This document shows, one piece after another, positions 16,411-24,719 of a stretch of DNA of 64,000 nucleotides. The notes under the pieces are model-generated. The model ran no database searches and was not told the DNA's origin. It saw only the letters and a list, made by a program, of their open reading frames with translations. Made by a program: the position numbers and the translations under genes. The DNA is from Phycisphaeraceae bacterium (GTDB taxonomy: Bacteria; Planctomycetota; Phycisphaerae; Phycisphaerales; Phycisphaeraceae). The stretch spans positions 1 through 64,000 of the forward strand of contig JAJDCX010000053.1 in NCBI GenBank assembly GCA_029260615.1, written 5' to 3'. The number at the start of each line of letters is the position of its first letter. The first letter of the stretch is position 1.

Positions 16411-17523
16411 TTAGGCTACGTCGGCGTTGGCTTTGTCCATCTCGTTGATGCGATCGATCATCATGCGTAGTTTGCCGTAGGCGCGTTTGGCGAAGACGAA
16501 GCGGATTCTTGGGAGTTCGCGGTGGGATTTTTCCTGTTCCATCGGGCCGGCCTGCTCGATCTTTCCTTCTTTGACCAGGTCGGCGAACTCTTCGTTGAGT
16601 GCTTCTATCTGTGTGTCGCGGAGCGGACGGTGCATGCGGAAGATGAGTGTGTCGTTGACGAACCGCTGTGAATGGTAGTTGCGGTAGAAGTCCAGGACGT
16701 GTTGAGCGGCGTCCTGGGGGTTGTCGTAGACACGGTAGAGAGAGAGGTCTTCCTTGTTGATTAATCCGGCGGTGAGAAGTTCTTCGCGGACGTACTGGTC
16801 CCAGCGTTTCCAGTAGGTCAGGCCCGGTGCGTCGACCATGACGATGGGTATGGTGGGCGCTTTGCCGGTTTGTACCAGGGTGAGTGCTTCGAAACCTTCG
16901 TCTTGGGTGCCGAAGCCGCCTGCGAAGAGTGCGACGGCTTTTGATTGCCACATGAACATGAGCTTGCGTGTGAAGAAGTAGCGGAAGTTGATGAGCTTTG
17001 GGTCGCCGACGATGTGTTGGTTGGCGTTTGTTTCGAAGGGGAGCCGTATGGAGACGCCGAAGGAGGCTTCGCGTCCTGCGCCGCCGTTGCCCGCGGCCAT
17101 GATGCCGCCGCCTGCGCCGGTGATGACCATCCAGCCGCTCTCGGCCATGATTTTACCGAAGTCGGATGCGGCCTGGTAGGTAGGGTGGTCTTCTTGCGTG
17201 CGGGCGGAGCCGAAGATCGAGATCTTGGGTGTTCCCTGGTAGGGGCGGAATATTTTTAGTGCGTACCGCAGTTCTTTGATGCTTCGGCTGACGAGTTTCA
17301 GTTCGCCGTCGTCCGCGCCGTCGGCGAGTAGCTTGGTCGCGGTGTGGATTAATTCCCGGATGCGTTTGGCGGAGGTGGTTTGGGGGTCGCCACCGGATTC
17401 GACGATCACCTGTTGGATGGCGTCGGACAGGGGGTGGTCGGTGTCTTGGCCGTTGTGTCCGTTATCCGACGGGTTGGTTGTGTGTTGCTCGCGTAATTCA
17501 CGGACGATTTCTGCTTCGCTCAT
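16411..17523 (-). CDS. LOG-family (TIGR00730-like) Rossmann-fold protein
   Basis: A 370-residue protein with a long helical N-terminal part (1-105) and a Rossmann core starting IFGSARTQEDHPTY. Later blocks are VITGAGGGIMAAGNGGA, LMFMWQSKAVALFAGGFGTQDEGFEAL and PIVMVDAPG. The family includes cytokinin-activating phosphoribohydrolases (LOG), whose hallmark is PGGxGTxxE. Here Ala replaces the first Pro (AGGFGTQDE) but the catalytic-type Glu is present. Proteins of this longer type are widespread in bacteria, and their substrate is probably a nucleoside monophosphate; this is family-level inference. The gene is transcribed alone and ends at the bidirectional terminator. Confidence 0.85.
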   Translation of the reverse strand: MSEAEIVRELREQHTTNPSDNGHNGQDTDHPLSDAIQQVIVESGGDPQTTSAKRIRELIHTATKLLADGADDGELKLVSRSIKELRYALKIFRPYQGTPKISIFGSARTQEDHPTYQAASDFGKIMAESGWMVITGAGGGIMAAGNGGAGREASFGVSIRLPFETNANQHIVGDPKLINFRYFFTRKLMFMWQSKAVALFAGGFGTQDEGFEALTLVQTGKAPTIPIVMVDAPGLTYWKRWDQYVREELLTAGLINKEDLSLYRVYDNPQDAAQHVLDFYRNYHSQRFVNDTLIFRMHRPLRDTQIEALNEEFADLVKEGKIEQAGPMEQEKSHRELPRIRFVFAKRAYGKLRMMIDRINEMDKANADVA

Positions 17524-17789
17524 CGCTGTCTGATTCCTCTGTTACGATTTCTCTGGATTAAATATGTTCAACTCCATATTTTACCACAGGAGGCGAGATC
17601 GCCAAGCGGGAATCTTTGCCATTGCCTCAAAGAGGTGCGATTCATCGCATGTATCCGCCGGGGCGTACCGGGATCACAGGCTGGCACCCGGACTGAGACA
17701 GTCAAGGCGCATAATTTTATCCCCCGGCGAGTTGGGCGCTCGTTTGGGGCTTGGTATGGGCACTTCGGGGGAGGGGCTTGAGCTAGTTA

Positions 17790-18152
17790 TCAGGGGCCAT
17801 AGGGGCTGGAACTAGAGCCGGCTTCGGCGAGCATCCCGATGATAAAGAAGACGACGTAAAGCAGGCCGAGGCATATCCCGACGATCCCGCAGATCAAGCC
17901 GCCGAGCGCCAGGCCGGAGGATGCCCCGCCGGCGCGTCCTTCTGCGACGTCTTTCTTGGCCAAGATGCCGAAGATAACGGCACCGGCGCCCAACAGGACC
18001 GCTATGAGGCCGAAGCAGAAGCACGATGGGAGGGAGAGGATGCCCAGCACTAACGAGGTGATGGCCTTGCCCGAGGTGGGGAGTTGAGCTTCAGGCTGTG
18101 GCGGCATCGGGGTGGCGGTTGGTTGGTCAGAGCCGGCGAATTCGTCTGTCAT
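17790..18152 (-). CDS. small DUF4190-type membrane protein
   Basis: A 120-residue protein. A Pro/Gln-rich cytosolic start (1-28) is followed by SGKAITSLVLGILSL and two hydrophobic hairpins (about 30-65 and 85-110), the DUF4190 pattern. A Gly/Ala-rich linker with KKDVAEGRAGG separates them. Its sequence and layout match the C-terminal part of the gene just upstream, so the two are probably duplicates. It is the last gene of a three-gene minus-strand cluster with the carbonic-anhydrase-like gene. Function unknown. Confidence 0.75.
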   Translation of the reverse strand: MTDEFAGSDQPTATPMPPQPEAQLPTSGKAITSLVLGILSLPSCFCFGLIAVLLGAGAVIFGILAKKDVAEGRAGGASSGLALGGLICGIVGICLGLLYVVFFIIGMLAEAGSSSSPYGP

Positions 18153-18206
18153 GTCTTGGTTCCTTGCAAGAGTGTGTGGGGGTGAGTCGGTGTGTGGTAG
18201 AGGTGA

Positions 18207-18743
18207 TTATGGGTTGGCGTTGATAGCGAAGATGATGAAAGCCACGATCCCGAGGAGGTAGAGCAGGCCCAGGCACAGTCCGATGATGCCGCAGACGAGC
18301 CCGGCGGTGGCCATGGGTTGGGTGGAAGCGCCGGCCTTGCCGGCTTTGAATTGTGCTTTGGCTTGTTTAGCGAAGAAGATCGCCAGGATGCCGCAGATGA
18401 TTGCGGGTACGCCGTAGAACACGCAGGCGGGGATGGAGCAGATGCCCAGGACCAGTGAGGCGACTGATTTGCCGGAGGTCGGTAGGGTTTGACCGTAGAA
18501 CGATGGGGCGACGGCGCGTCCGCATTCCGGGCATGTCGAGCCGATGGCGATGCCGGTGAGGTTGTAGCCGCACTGGATGCAGAAAAGGGATGTTGGTTCG
18601 GGAGAGACGGGGGCGGCGTAGTTAGGCGATGTTGATGTCGGGGAAGACAGTGGGGGGACGGGTTCAGCATCTTGGGCCGGGTCCGGGCCCGGCTCTGTGT
18701 CATAGGGGTCTAATTCATCCTGGGGCGGGTCGTCGTGATTCAT
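18207..18743 (-). CDS. zinc-ribbon DUF4190-type membrane protein
   Basis: A 178-residue protein with an acidic, Pro-rich N-terminus (1-50), a zinc ribbon FCIQCGYNLTG...STCPECGRAV (about 53-77; four Cys), then SGKSVASLVLGICSI and two membrane hairpins as in DUF4190. It resembles the gene 54 bases downstream with a ribbon added. Its start overlaps the stop of the carbonic-anhydrase-like gene by 4 bases (ATGA), so they are likely co-translated. Function unknown; the ribbon probably has a structural or partner-binding role in the cytosol. Confidence 0.75.
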   Translation of the reverse strand: MNHDDPPQDELDPYDTEPGPDPAQDAEPVPPLSSPTSTSPNYAAPVSPEPTSLFCIQCGYNLTGIAIGSTCPECGRAVAPSFYGQTLPTSGKSVASLVLGICSIPACVFYGVPAIICGILAIFFAKQAKAQFKAGKAGASTQPMATAGLVCGIIGLCLGLLYLLGIVAFIIFAINANP

Positions 18744-19246
18744 GTGGATAGGTTCCGGGCGTCCGTGTCCGTGTGTGTGGGGCTGAGGTCCAACGCCACG
18801 GGGGTGAAACGCATGCCGTTGGGGGTGCGTTTCGCGAAGAAGCCTTCGATGTGAGTGAGGCCGGTGGCGTCGGCGATGGTGCGTGCGGCCTTGGTGAGGT
18901 CGACGTCTTGGCGTGGGCGGAGCTTGTCGTTTGGGATACCCAGGCGGTGTTCGTAAAAGGCGCAGCCTTGGTGTTGGATGAGTACGACTCGGGTGAGGCT
19001 GTGGGCCTCGGTGAGGAAGATCAGTTCGTCGATGACGGCGCGTTGGTGTGCCAGGTCATCGGGATAACCGGCCAGCCTTGCAGGTCCGCCGGGGAGCGCG
19101 ACCCGGTCGTATCGTGGCAGTCCCAGGCCGTTTTTCAGGAAGTCGTCGAAGTGTTCGCCGACCCGGCCGTCGCTGCAATAGACGGCGGCGGCGTGTATGC
19201 GTTCCTGGTTGTATGCGACCGGTGAGGTATATTCCATCTGCGGCAT
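18740..19246 (-). CDS. beta-carbonic-anhydrase-like protein
   Basis: A 168-residue cytosolic protein. It has the beta-carbonic-anhydrase landmarks in the right order: CSDGRVGEHF near residue 24 (Cys ligand with the Asp/Arg dyad) and VVLIQHQGCAFYEHRLG near 90 (the HxxC zinc pair). LPGGPARLAG stands where typical enzymes have the Gly-rich active-site strand. All three zinc ligands and the Asp-Arg pair are therefore present, but the protein is shorter and divergent from classical Can, so carbonic anhydrase activity is probable, not certain. It leads a cluster with two DUF4190-type membrane proteins and overlaps the next gene by 4 bases. Confidence 0.7.
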   Translation of the reverse strand: MPQMEYTSPVAYNQERIHAAAVYCSDGRVGEHFDDFLKNGLGLPRYDRVALPGGPARLAGYPDDLAHQRAVIDELIFLTEAHSLTRVVLIQHQGCAFYEHRLGIPNDKLRPRQDVDLTKAARTIADATGLTHIEGFFAKRTPNGMRFTPVALDLSPTHTDTDARNLST

Positions 19247-19381
19247 CCCCTACGCAAATCTTAATGTGCGGATTGTAGTTTATGAGGCAGTTACGCGATA
19301 GCCCATCGGGCGGTGGGTGGCCTGGCGGTTGGGCAGGTGCTGCGTGGCTGGGGTGTGAGTCCGGGGGTGCGTTGGGGCAGA

Positions 19382-20251
19382 TCAGTAGAGGTTGGGGACG
19401 TAGCGCTGCGCCGATTTGGGTGGTCGGCGGTAGCCCTGGTCCTCTTGGCGTTTGGGGAGTTTGATCGACTTGGCCGGCGAGTCTTCGTAGGGGATCAGGC
19501 TTAATAGGTGACGGATCGTATTAAGACGGGCACGGCGTTTGTCATCCGCATCAACAACGTACCAGGGCGCGATGCTGGTGTCGGTGTACTTGAACATCTC
19601 GTCCTTGGCTTTGGAATACTCGACCCACTTGGTGCGGGATTTCAGGTCCATGGGGCTGAGCTTCCAGAGCTTGGTTGGGTCGTGGATGCGGGCCTGGAAG
19701 CGTTTTTCCTGCACATCATCGCTGACGGAGAACCAGTACTTGACGATCTGGATGCCAGATAGCACCAGCATCCGCTCGAACTGCGGGCAGGAGCGGAGGA
19801 ACTCCTGGTACTGGTCGTCGGTGCAGAAATTCATGACGTGTTCGACGCCTGCGCGGTTGTACCAACTGCGGTCGAGCAGCACGACCTCTCCAGCTGCGGG
19901 GAGGTGCGATGCGTAACGCTGGAAGTACCACTGGGATTTTTCGCGCTCGGTTGGTGTGCCCAGCGCGACGACCCGGAAGGTACGCGGGCTGATGCGTTCG
20001 GTGATCCGCTTGATGACCCCGCCCTTGCCGGCCGCGTCTCGGCCCTCGAAGATCACGATGACTTTGAGTTTCTTGTCACGCACCCAGGCCTGGAGTTTGA
20101 CCAGCTCGGCCTGGAGACGCAGCAGCTCTTCTTCGTAGAACTTGCGTGGCAGCTTCCCAGACTTAGACGGTGTAGCGGGCTGGTCCGAGGTCTTGTCCTT
20201 TTTCTTGGGCTTGTGTGAGCCCTTGGGTTTTTTCTTCTTATCTTTGGACAT
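19382..20251 (-). CDS. ppk2: polyphosphate kinase 2
   Basis: Transfers phosphate between polyphosphate and nucleoside di- or monophosphates in the cytosol. The 289-residue single-domain form is typical of PPK2. A Lys-rich N-terminus (1-35) precedes the P-loop VIVIFEGRDAAGKGGVIKRI (about 66-85). The lid and Walker B segment VVLLDRSWYNRAGVEHVMNF, then SVSDDVQEKRFQAR and KLSPMDLKSRTKWVEYSKAKDEMF, complete the signature. These blocks fit class I enzymes (ADP phosphorylating) best, but subclass cannot be fixed by eye. No polyphosphate kinase 1 or exopolyphosphatase gene lies next to it. Confidence 0.94.
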   Translation of the reverse strand: MSKDKKKKPKGSHKPKKKDKTSDQPATPSKSGKLPRKFYEEELLRLQAELVKLQAWVRDKKLKVIVIFEGRDAAGKGGVIKRITERISPRTFRVVALGTPTEREKSQWYFQRYASHLPAAGEVVLLDRSWYNRAGVEHVMNFCTDDQYQEFLRSCPQFERMLVLSGIQIVKYWFSVSDDVQEKRFQARIHDPTKLWKLSPMDLKSRTKWVEYSKAKDEMFKYTDTSIAPWYVVDADDKRRARLNTIRHLLSLIPYEDSPAKSIKLPKRQEDQGYRRPPKSAQRYVPNLY

Positions 20252-20345
20252 GATGGTCTAATGTATCAGATCGGCCAGACGCCGGCCCGGCTTGATCCGA
20301 CAGGCTTGTCAGCGGATGATGCCGGCCCGTCATTAGGAGCTGTGC

Positions 20346-20858
20346 ATGTCGATCCCGAAGATGAGGCCGAGTTTTTTGTTGATCGTTGGCCTGACGCATA
20401 AAGAGGCGATCGAGCGTATCCGTGGGCTGGTCGAACACCCCGATGGCCGATTCACCGGCAAAATCGTTGGCAAACACATCATGCTCACCGTCAGCGAAAA
20501 AGACCGCCACTTCTGGTCGCCTTGGCTGGATATGGAGGTTCTGGAAGAAGAAGATGATGAGGATAGCGGGGAGTCAGCTCAAGGCGGGGCGGCGACCGTG
20601 CGTGGCCGATTCATGCCGCATCCTAATATCTGGACGGCGTACATGGCGGCCTACTTCGGGCTGGGCACGTTTGGCCTGTTCGCCGCGTGTTTCGCTTATG
20701 CCCAGTGGGTGACGGAAAGCCCGCCGACGGCGCTGTGGGGCGTGGGGTTGAGTGTGGTGTTAACGGTAGCGGTGTGGTGGTCGGCGCAGGTTGGGCAGAA
20801 GTTGGCGCGGGGGCAGATGGAGGTTTTGATGGAGGTGGTGGGGGGGGCGTTGGAGTAG
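20346..20858 (+). CDS. hypothetical protein with two membrane helices
   Basis: A 170-residue protein of unknown function. Residues 1-75 look like a small cytosolic alpha/beta domain (GKIVGKHIMLTVSEKDRHFWSPWLDM), followed by an acidic stretch EEEDDEDSGES. Two hydrophobic helices (about 100-120 and 128-146) and a C-terminal amphipathic helix (ARGQMEVLMEVV) follow. It is divergent from ppk2 with a gap of about 95 bases. Base use is normal for the genome. No family recognised. Confidence 0.65.
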   Translation: MSIPKMRPSFLLIVGLTHKEAIERIRGLVEHPDGRFTGKIVGKHIMLTVSEKDRHFWSPWLDMEVLEEEDDEDSGESAQGGAATVRGRFMPHPNIWTAYMAAYFGLGTFGLFAACFAYAQWVTESPPTALWGVGLSVVLTVAVWWSAQVGQKLARGQMEVLMEVVGGALE

Positions 20859-20861
20859 GAC

Positions 20862-20873
20862 GCGACTTGTCGC
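20862..20873 (-). repeat. REP-like palindrome, family 1 copy D, abutting a transposase remnant
   Basis: GCGACTTGTCGC lies three bases after the stop of the upstream gene's adjoining spacer and one base beyond the stop codon (20875-20877, minus strand) of a REP-associated transposase fragment. Confidence 0.65.
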
Positions 20874-20874
20874 G

Positions 20875-21060
20875 TCATTGGCCGTAGGGCGTTACCATAT
20901 TCCACCGTTGCGGCTTGAACCCAGCCTTAATGGGATTTTGTTCAACGTAACGAATCGCAGCAAGCAAGTGTTCCTTGGGTCGGATGAACGGGTGCCAGTA
21001 CTTCCGTGTTCAGGGTGAAGGTAGCGTCCAGTTCAGACAAGGGTAATCCGCTATCGGCTT
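20875..21060 (-). pseudogene. remnant of a REP-associated tyrosine transposase (RAYT, IS200-like)
   Basis: On the minus strand, 20875-21000 encode about 41 residues ending YWHPFIRPKEHLLAAIR, then YVEQNPIKAGFKP and a Trp before a TGA stop. The RYVEQNPIKAG block is the characteristic C-terminal helix of Y1 transposases of the RAYT type. Immediately upstream the frame is broken by a stop; the next frame gives a plausible continuation (SELDATFTLNTE), which suggests a frameshift, and the catalytic HUH and Tyr regions are missing. It is therefore a decayed 3' fragment. Its position next to a REP-like palindrome is what an active RAYT would leave behind. Confidence 0.7.
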
Positions 21061-21127
21061 GACCCCATCATCATTTAGCCTGGCCGTAGCTTATGGCTGT
21101 TTCGTGCGCACTAATGCGGGCTACTTT

Positions 21128-21421
21128 TTACGCATCAGAATCGGTCTGATTTCCAACCGTTAGATACATAGATGCGACTTCTGAGAGTAGTACAGTAATA
21201 GCGTTCTTGCCGCCTAACAATATGAAATCGTTCTTTCTGTTGCTGGATAGGTATTTGCCAAAGTTCTTTCTTAAGACTTCCGGCAGGTTACTATTCTTCA
21301 GTGATATTGTTTGGATCGCACCCGATCTGTATACGATTGTGACACTCTGAGGTTCTATATTCAGGCCTTCTTCAACTGCCACCATGCTCTCGCTAGTCAT
21401 AGTCTCTTCATGCTGCGCCAT
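21128..21421 (-). CDS. small hypothetical protein of lower GC content
   Basis: A 97-residue protein with no family I recognise. It has alternating strands (EPQSVTIVYRSGAIQTISLKN; NDFILLGGKNAITVLLSEVASMYL) suggesting a compact beta-rich fold, and no signal peptide or membrane helix. AAGGA lies about 12 bases before the ATG. Its base composition is clearly more AT-rich than its neighbours, and it sits beside a transposase remnant, so acquisition from elsewhere is plausible. Confidence 0.55.
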   Translation of the reverse strand: MAQHEETMTSESMVAVEEGLNIEPQSVTIVYRSGAIQTISLKNSNLPEVLRKNFGKYLSSNRKNDFILLGGKNAITVLLSEVASMYLTVGNQTDSDA

Positions 21422-21506
21422 TTACTGTTTGTCCTTGCCGTGTGGTTGGGTTGTAAGCGGAGAATCGCTTTTGCTTAAATTTCACGTCCGTGAAGCGACG
21501 TGGTCA

Positions 21507-22766
21507 TCACCCCATATGCTCAATAATCGCATCGCCGAACTCGCTGCACTTCAGTAGCTTGGCGTCGTCCATCTGGCGTTCGAAGTCGTAGGTGACAGTT
21601 TTGGCACCGATGGCGCCGTTGATGCCCTTGATGATGAGGTCGGCGGCTTGGGTCCAGCCCATGTGGCGGAACATCATTTCGCCGGAGAGGATGACGGAGC
21701 CGGGGTTGACCTTGTCTTGGCCGGCGTACTTGGGTGCGGTGCCATGGGTGGCCTCGAAGATGGCGCAGCCGGTGTCGTAGTTGATGTTGGCGCCGGGTGC
21801 GATGCCGATGCCGCCGACGCAGGCGGCGAGTGCATCGGAGATGTAGTCGCCGTTGAGGTTCAGGGTCGCGATGACGCTGTAGTCGGCTGGGCGTGTGAGG
21901 ATCTGTTGGAGCATGGCGTCGGCGATGACGTCTTTGATGATGATGGGTTGGCCGTTCTTTGGGCTCTTGAATGAGCACCAGGGGCCGCCGTCCAGTTCGG
22001 TTGCGCCGAAGTGGTCCTTGGCGGTCTGGTAGCCCCAGTCGCGGAAGGCGCCTTCGGTGAACTTCATGATGTTGCCCTTGTGGACGAGTGTGACGGAGTC
22101 GCGTTCGTTGTCGATGGCGTACTGGATGGCTGCTTTGACGAGGCGTTCGGTGCCTTCCTGGGAGACGGGCTTGATGCCGAAGCCGGCGGTCTTGGGGAAG
22201 CGGACCTTCTTGAAGGGCTCGGGGAAGTTTTCAGCGAGGAGCTTGCCGAACTTCTCGCAGTCGTCCGTGCCCTGTTCAAACTCGATGCCTGCGTAGATGT
22301 CTTCGGAGTTTTCGCGGTAGATGACCATGTCGGTGAGGTCGGGACGCTTGACCGGGGAGGGGACGCCGGTGAACCAGCGGACGGGACGGAGGCAGGTGTA
22401 GAGGTCGAGGATCTGGCGTAGCGCGACGTTCAGCGAACGGATGCCGCCGCCGACGGGGGTGGTCAGCGGGCCCTTGATGCCGACGTAGAAGGTCTTGAAT
22501 GCTTCGAGTGTTTCATCGGGGAGCCAGCTACCGGTCTGCTCGAATGCTTTTTCGCCTGCGAGGACTTCTTTCCAAGCGACGGACTTTTCACCGCCGTAGG
22601 CTTTTTCGACGGCGGCGTCGAAGACGCGCTGGCTGGCGGCCCAGATGTCAGGGCCGATGCCGTCGCCTTCGATGAAGGGGAGGATCGGGTGGTTGGGGAT
22701 GTCGTACTTGCCGTCCTTGAAGAGGATGGGCTGACCGGCGGTGGCTGGGGTGGTGGTCTGTGTCAT
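21507..22766 (-). CDS. icd: isocitrate dehydrogenase (NADP type)
   Basis: Oxidative decarboxylation of isocitrate to 2-oxoglutarate in the citric acid cycle; a 419-residue homodimeric cytosolic enzyme of the E. coli type. Landmarks are [12 protein letters not shown], the substrate block [12 protein letters not shown] with its Ser (the regulatory phosphorylation site in E. coli), [13 protein letters not shown], the [26 protein letters not shown] metal region and the cofactor block [19 protein letters not shown]. The ATG at 22766 ([11 protein letters not shown]) has GGAG 10 bases upstream; a much longer frame exists but lacks similarity. Three tandem decamers lie upstream (22809-22838). Mdh of the same cycle lies at 55.1 kb. 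Confidence 0.97.
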   Translation of the reverse strand: MTQTTTPATAGQPILFKDGKYDIPNHPILPFIEGDGIGPDIWAASQRVFDAAVEKAYGGEKSVAWKEVLAGEKAFEQTGSWLPDETLEAFKTFYVGIKGPLTTPVGGGIRSLNVALRQILDLYTCLRPVRWFTGVPSPVKRPDLTDMVIYRENSEDIYAGIEFEQGTDDCEKFGKLLAENFPEPFKKVRFPKTAGFGIKPVSQEGTERLVKAAIQYAIDNERDSVTLVHKGNIMKFTEGAFRDWGYQTAKDHFGATELDGGPWCSFKSPKNGQPIIIKDVIADAMLQQILTRPADYSVIATLNLNGDYISDALAACVGGIGIAPGANINYDTGCAIFEATHGTAPKYAGQDKVNPGSVILSGEMMFRHMGWTQAADLIIKGINGAIGAKTVTYDFERQMDDAKLLKCSEFGDAIIEHMG

Positions 22767-22808
22767 GGGTAAAATCTCCGAATCTCTATTGTTTATAACG
22801 GGTTGTGA

Positions 22809-22838
22809 GTGTAAATCTGTGTAAAACTGTGTGAATTT
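22809..22838 (+). promoter_or_regulatory. three tandem decamers upstream of icd
   Basis: GTGTAAATCT, GTGTAAAACT and GTGTGAATTT follow each other without gaps, one helical turn apart, 43-72 bases upstream of the icd start. A TATAAA lies between them and the gene. This resembles a cooperative binding site for a regulator or an activating AT-phased tract. Confidence 0.45.
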
Positions 22839-22889
22839 GGGGGGTTTAGACGCATCCGCCACCGTTGGAGGCGGGCGAAGACCATGTAG

Positions 22890-22895
22890 TATAAT
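22890..22895 (+). promoter_or_regulatory. perfect -10 element for the secreted protease gene
   Basis: TATAAT at 22890-22895, with a weak TTGGAG -35 at 19-base spacing. The start codon follows 65 bases later. A small hairpin (CCGCC...GGCGG) overlaps the -35 region. Confidence 0.4.
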
Positions 22896-22960
22896 CAAAT
22901 ACCTTGATTCATTCCCACGGCGGGGTTTAATTGCGTGTAGCCCGGCGGTGGGAGGGATAA

Positions 22961-24703
22961 ATGGAGCGGCGGATGAGACGACTCACAAAGGCGGTTTGCG
23001 CGGTATCCATGCTGGCTGTGGCCGGGGTGGTGGGGGATGCGCAGGCGATTGAGACGGCGGTGCAGGCGGTGGGGGCGTCGCCGGGCCAGCTATCGGCCTA
23101 CACCATCGGCGGGCAGGTGATCGATGGCACGGGCATCCGTATCGCGGACCTGGATACCCAGATCGACCCGGACCATCCGGCGCTTGCAGGGAAGATCGCC
23201 TCGCACACGGACTACTCCGGGGAGGGGCTGATCGATCCCGATACCGAGTTCCAAGCTTTTACGACCGCCAACGGGCCGCGGGTCTGGGTCAACGACCTGC
23301 ACGCCACGGCGGTGGTTGGTGTGATGGTCAGCAACGGGCTGGATTCCCAGGGCACGCAGACCGGGCATATCGGTATCTCGCCGGGCGCGACGGTGGATAT
23401 TGCAAAGTACTGGGAAAGCAATCTGAATAAGAATGTCAACGGTGCGATCCAGGCGGGGTTCGACCTGACGGCTGGCTCGGCGAGCATCGTGCTTGTGGAA
23501 GACCAGAGCTCTGACATACTCGCGAAAGGTGGATTTCCGTTCACGGAGTCGCTGGATTACCTGGCGTATGCGCGTGACACGCTGGTGATTATCCCCGCGG
23601 GGAACTCGGGGCCTGATAACCCGGCGTTTTCCGTGCCGGCGGATGCCTACAACGGGCTGACGGTTGGCGCGACGGACGCGACATTTAACAAGGTGGCTCC
23701 ATTTAGTAACTCTGGGCCGACGGATGACGATGGAGTCGGGCGTGCTAAGCCGGACCTGTTGGCACCGGGTGTGGGGATCGTTGTGCCGTTTGGGGGTTGG
23801 GAAGACGACGACGGTCGCGACGGCAGCGCGGCGGTGAATTATAAGGGCCCGGGTGCTGCGGATGTCACGCAGTTTATGGCCCCGAACATATCGGCTGAGG
23901 ATGATGTGGATTCGGATTGGGTGACGGTGTCGGGGACGAGTTTTTCCGGGCCGATCGTCGCGGGCGCTGGGGCGCTGCTGCAGCAGTGGGGGGCGCACAA
24001 GGGGATGGACACATCCAACGAGACGATGCGCGCGGTGATGATTAACTCGGCGAACAAAGTCGATGGTGTGCTTGGTATGACGCGGACGATTGTGGACCGT
24101 GAGGATCAGGATTGGCTGGCGAGCGAGGCGTACCTGTCGGAGGACGTGCCTTTGGATAACCAGATGGGTGCGGGGCAGTTGGATGTGTCGCGTGCATTTG
24201 AGCAGTACGACGCGGGGGAACAGGGCCCGGGCGTGGTGTCGATGATCGGGTGGGACAAGCAAGAGGCTGTCGACCAGGGCGAATTCTTTGATTATGTGTT
24301 GGAAGACTCGTTGCTGGCGGGTGACTATGTTTCGGCGACGTTGGCGTGGGACCGGCTGTTACTGCATTTCGATAACGGCATCACCGGTGTCTATGAACCG
24401 GGCATAGACAGCTTCTTCGATCTGGCGTTGACCAATCTGGATCTTTTCTTAATGCCCCTGGGCGAGACCGACACCGCCAACGCGGTGTGGAGTTCGACGA
24501 GTCAGGTTGACAGCATCGAGCACCTTTTTTTCCAGGTGCCTCAGGCGGGAGACTACAAGTTTCGTGTGTCTGTTGAAGAAAGTTTCCCGCAGGGCCCCGG
24601 CTTTGCGATAGCCTGGTGGGCCGGCGTGCCCGAGCCGACGAGTGGGGGGGTGTTGGTGGTGATGTTGGGGTTGATCGGCAGGCGGGCGGGTCGGCGGACA
24701 TGA
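22961..24703 (+). CDS. subtilisin-like (S8) protease with PEP-CTERM anchor
   Basis: A 580-residue exported serine protease. The signal peptide spans about 1-29. The catalytic triad is visible: Asp in [15 protein letters not shown], His in [17 protein letters not shown], Ser in [18 protein letters not shown], with the oxyanion Asn in [13 protein letters not shown]. The C-terminal third is a beta-sandwich-like domain. The last 26 residues read [18 protein letters not shown] followed by RRAGRRT: PEP motif, hydrophobic helix and basic tail, so an exosortase system should process it at the cell surface. GGGAGGG lies 5 bases before the ATG at 22961. The spacing between His and Asp is short compared with Bacillus subtilases. 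Confidence 0.9.
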   Translation: MERRMRRLTKAVCAVSMLAVAGVVGDAQAIETAVQAVGASPGQLSAYTIGGQVIDGTGIRIADLDTQIDPDHPALAGKIASHTDYSGEGLIDPDTEFQAFTTANGPRVWVNDLHATAVVGVMVSNGLDSQGTQTGHIGISPGATVDIAKYWESNLNKNVNGAIQAGFDLTAGSASIVLVEDQSSDILAKGGFPFTESLDYLAYARDTLVIIPAGNSGPDNPAFSVPADAYNGLTVGATDATFNKVAPFSNSGPTDDDGVGRAKPDLLAPGVGIVVPFGGWEDDDGRDGSAAVNYKGPGAADVTQFMAPNISAEDDVDSDWVTVSGTSFSGPIVAGAGALLQQWGAHKGMDTSNETMRAVMINSANKVDGVLGMTRTIVDREDQDWLASEAYLSEDVPLDNQMGAGQLDVSRAFEQYDAGEQGPGVVSMIGWDKQEAVDQGEFFDYVLEDSLLAGDYVSATLAWDRLLLHFDNGITGVYEPGIDSFFDLALTNLDLFLMPLGETDTANAVWSSTSQVDSIEHLFFQVPQAGDYKFRVSVEESFPQGPGFAIAWWAGVPEPTSGGVLVVMLGLIGRRAGRRT

Positions 24704-24719
24704 ACGCACAGCCGGTGGG

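Noticed and set aside
23090-24262. Long minus-strand frame opposite the subtilase gene
   Set aside because: Shadow frame; the plus-strand protease has a catalytic triad, signal peptide and PEP-CTERM tail.
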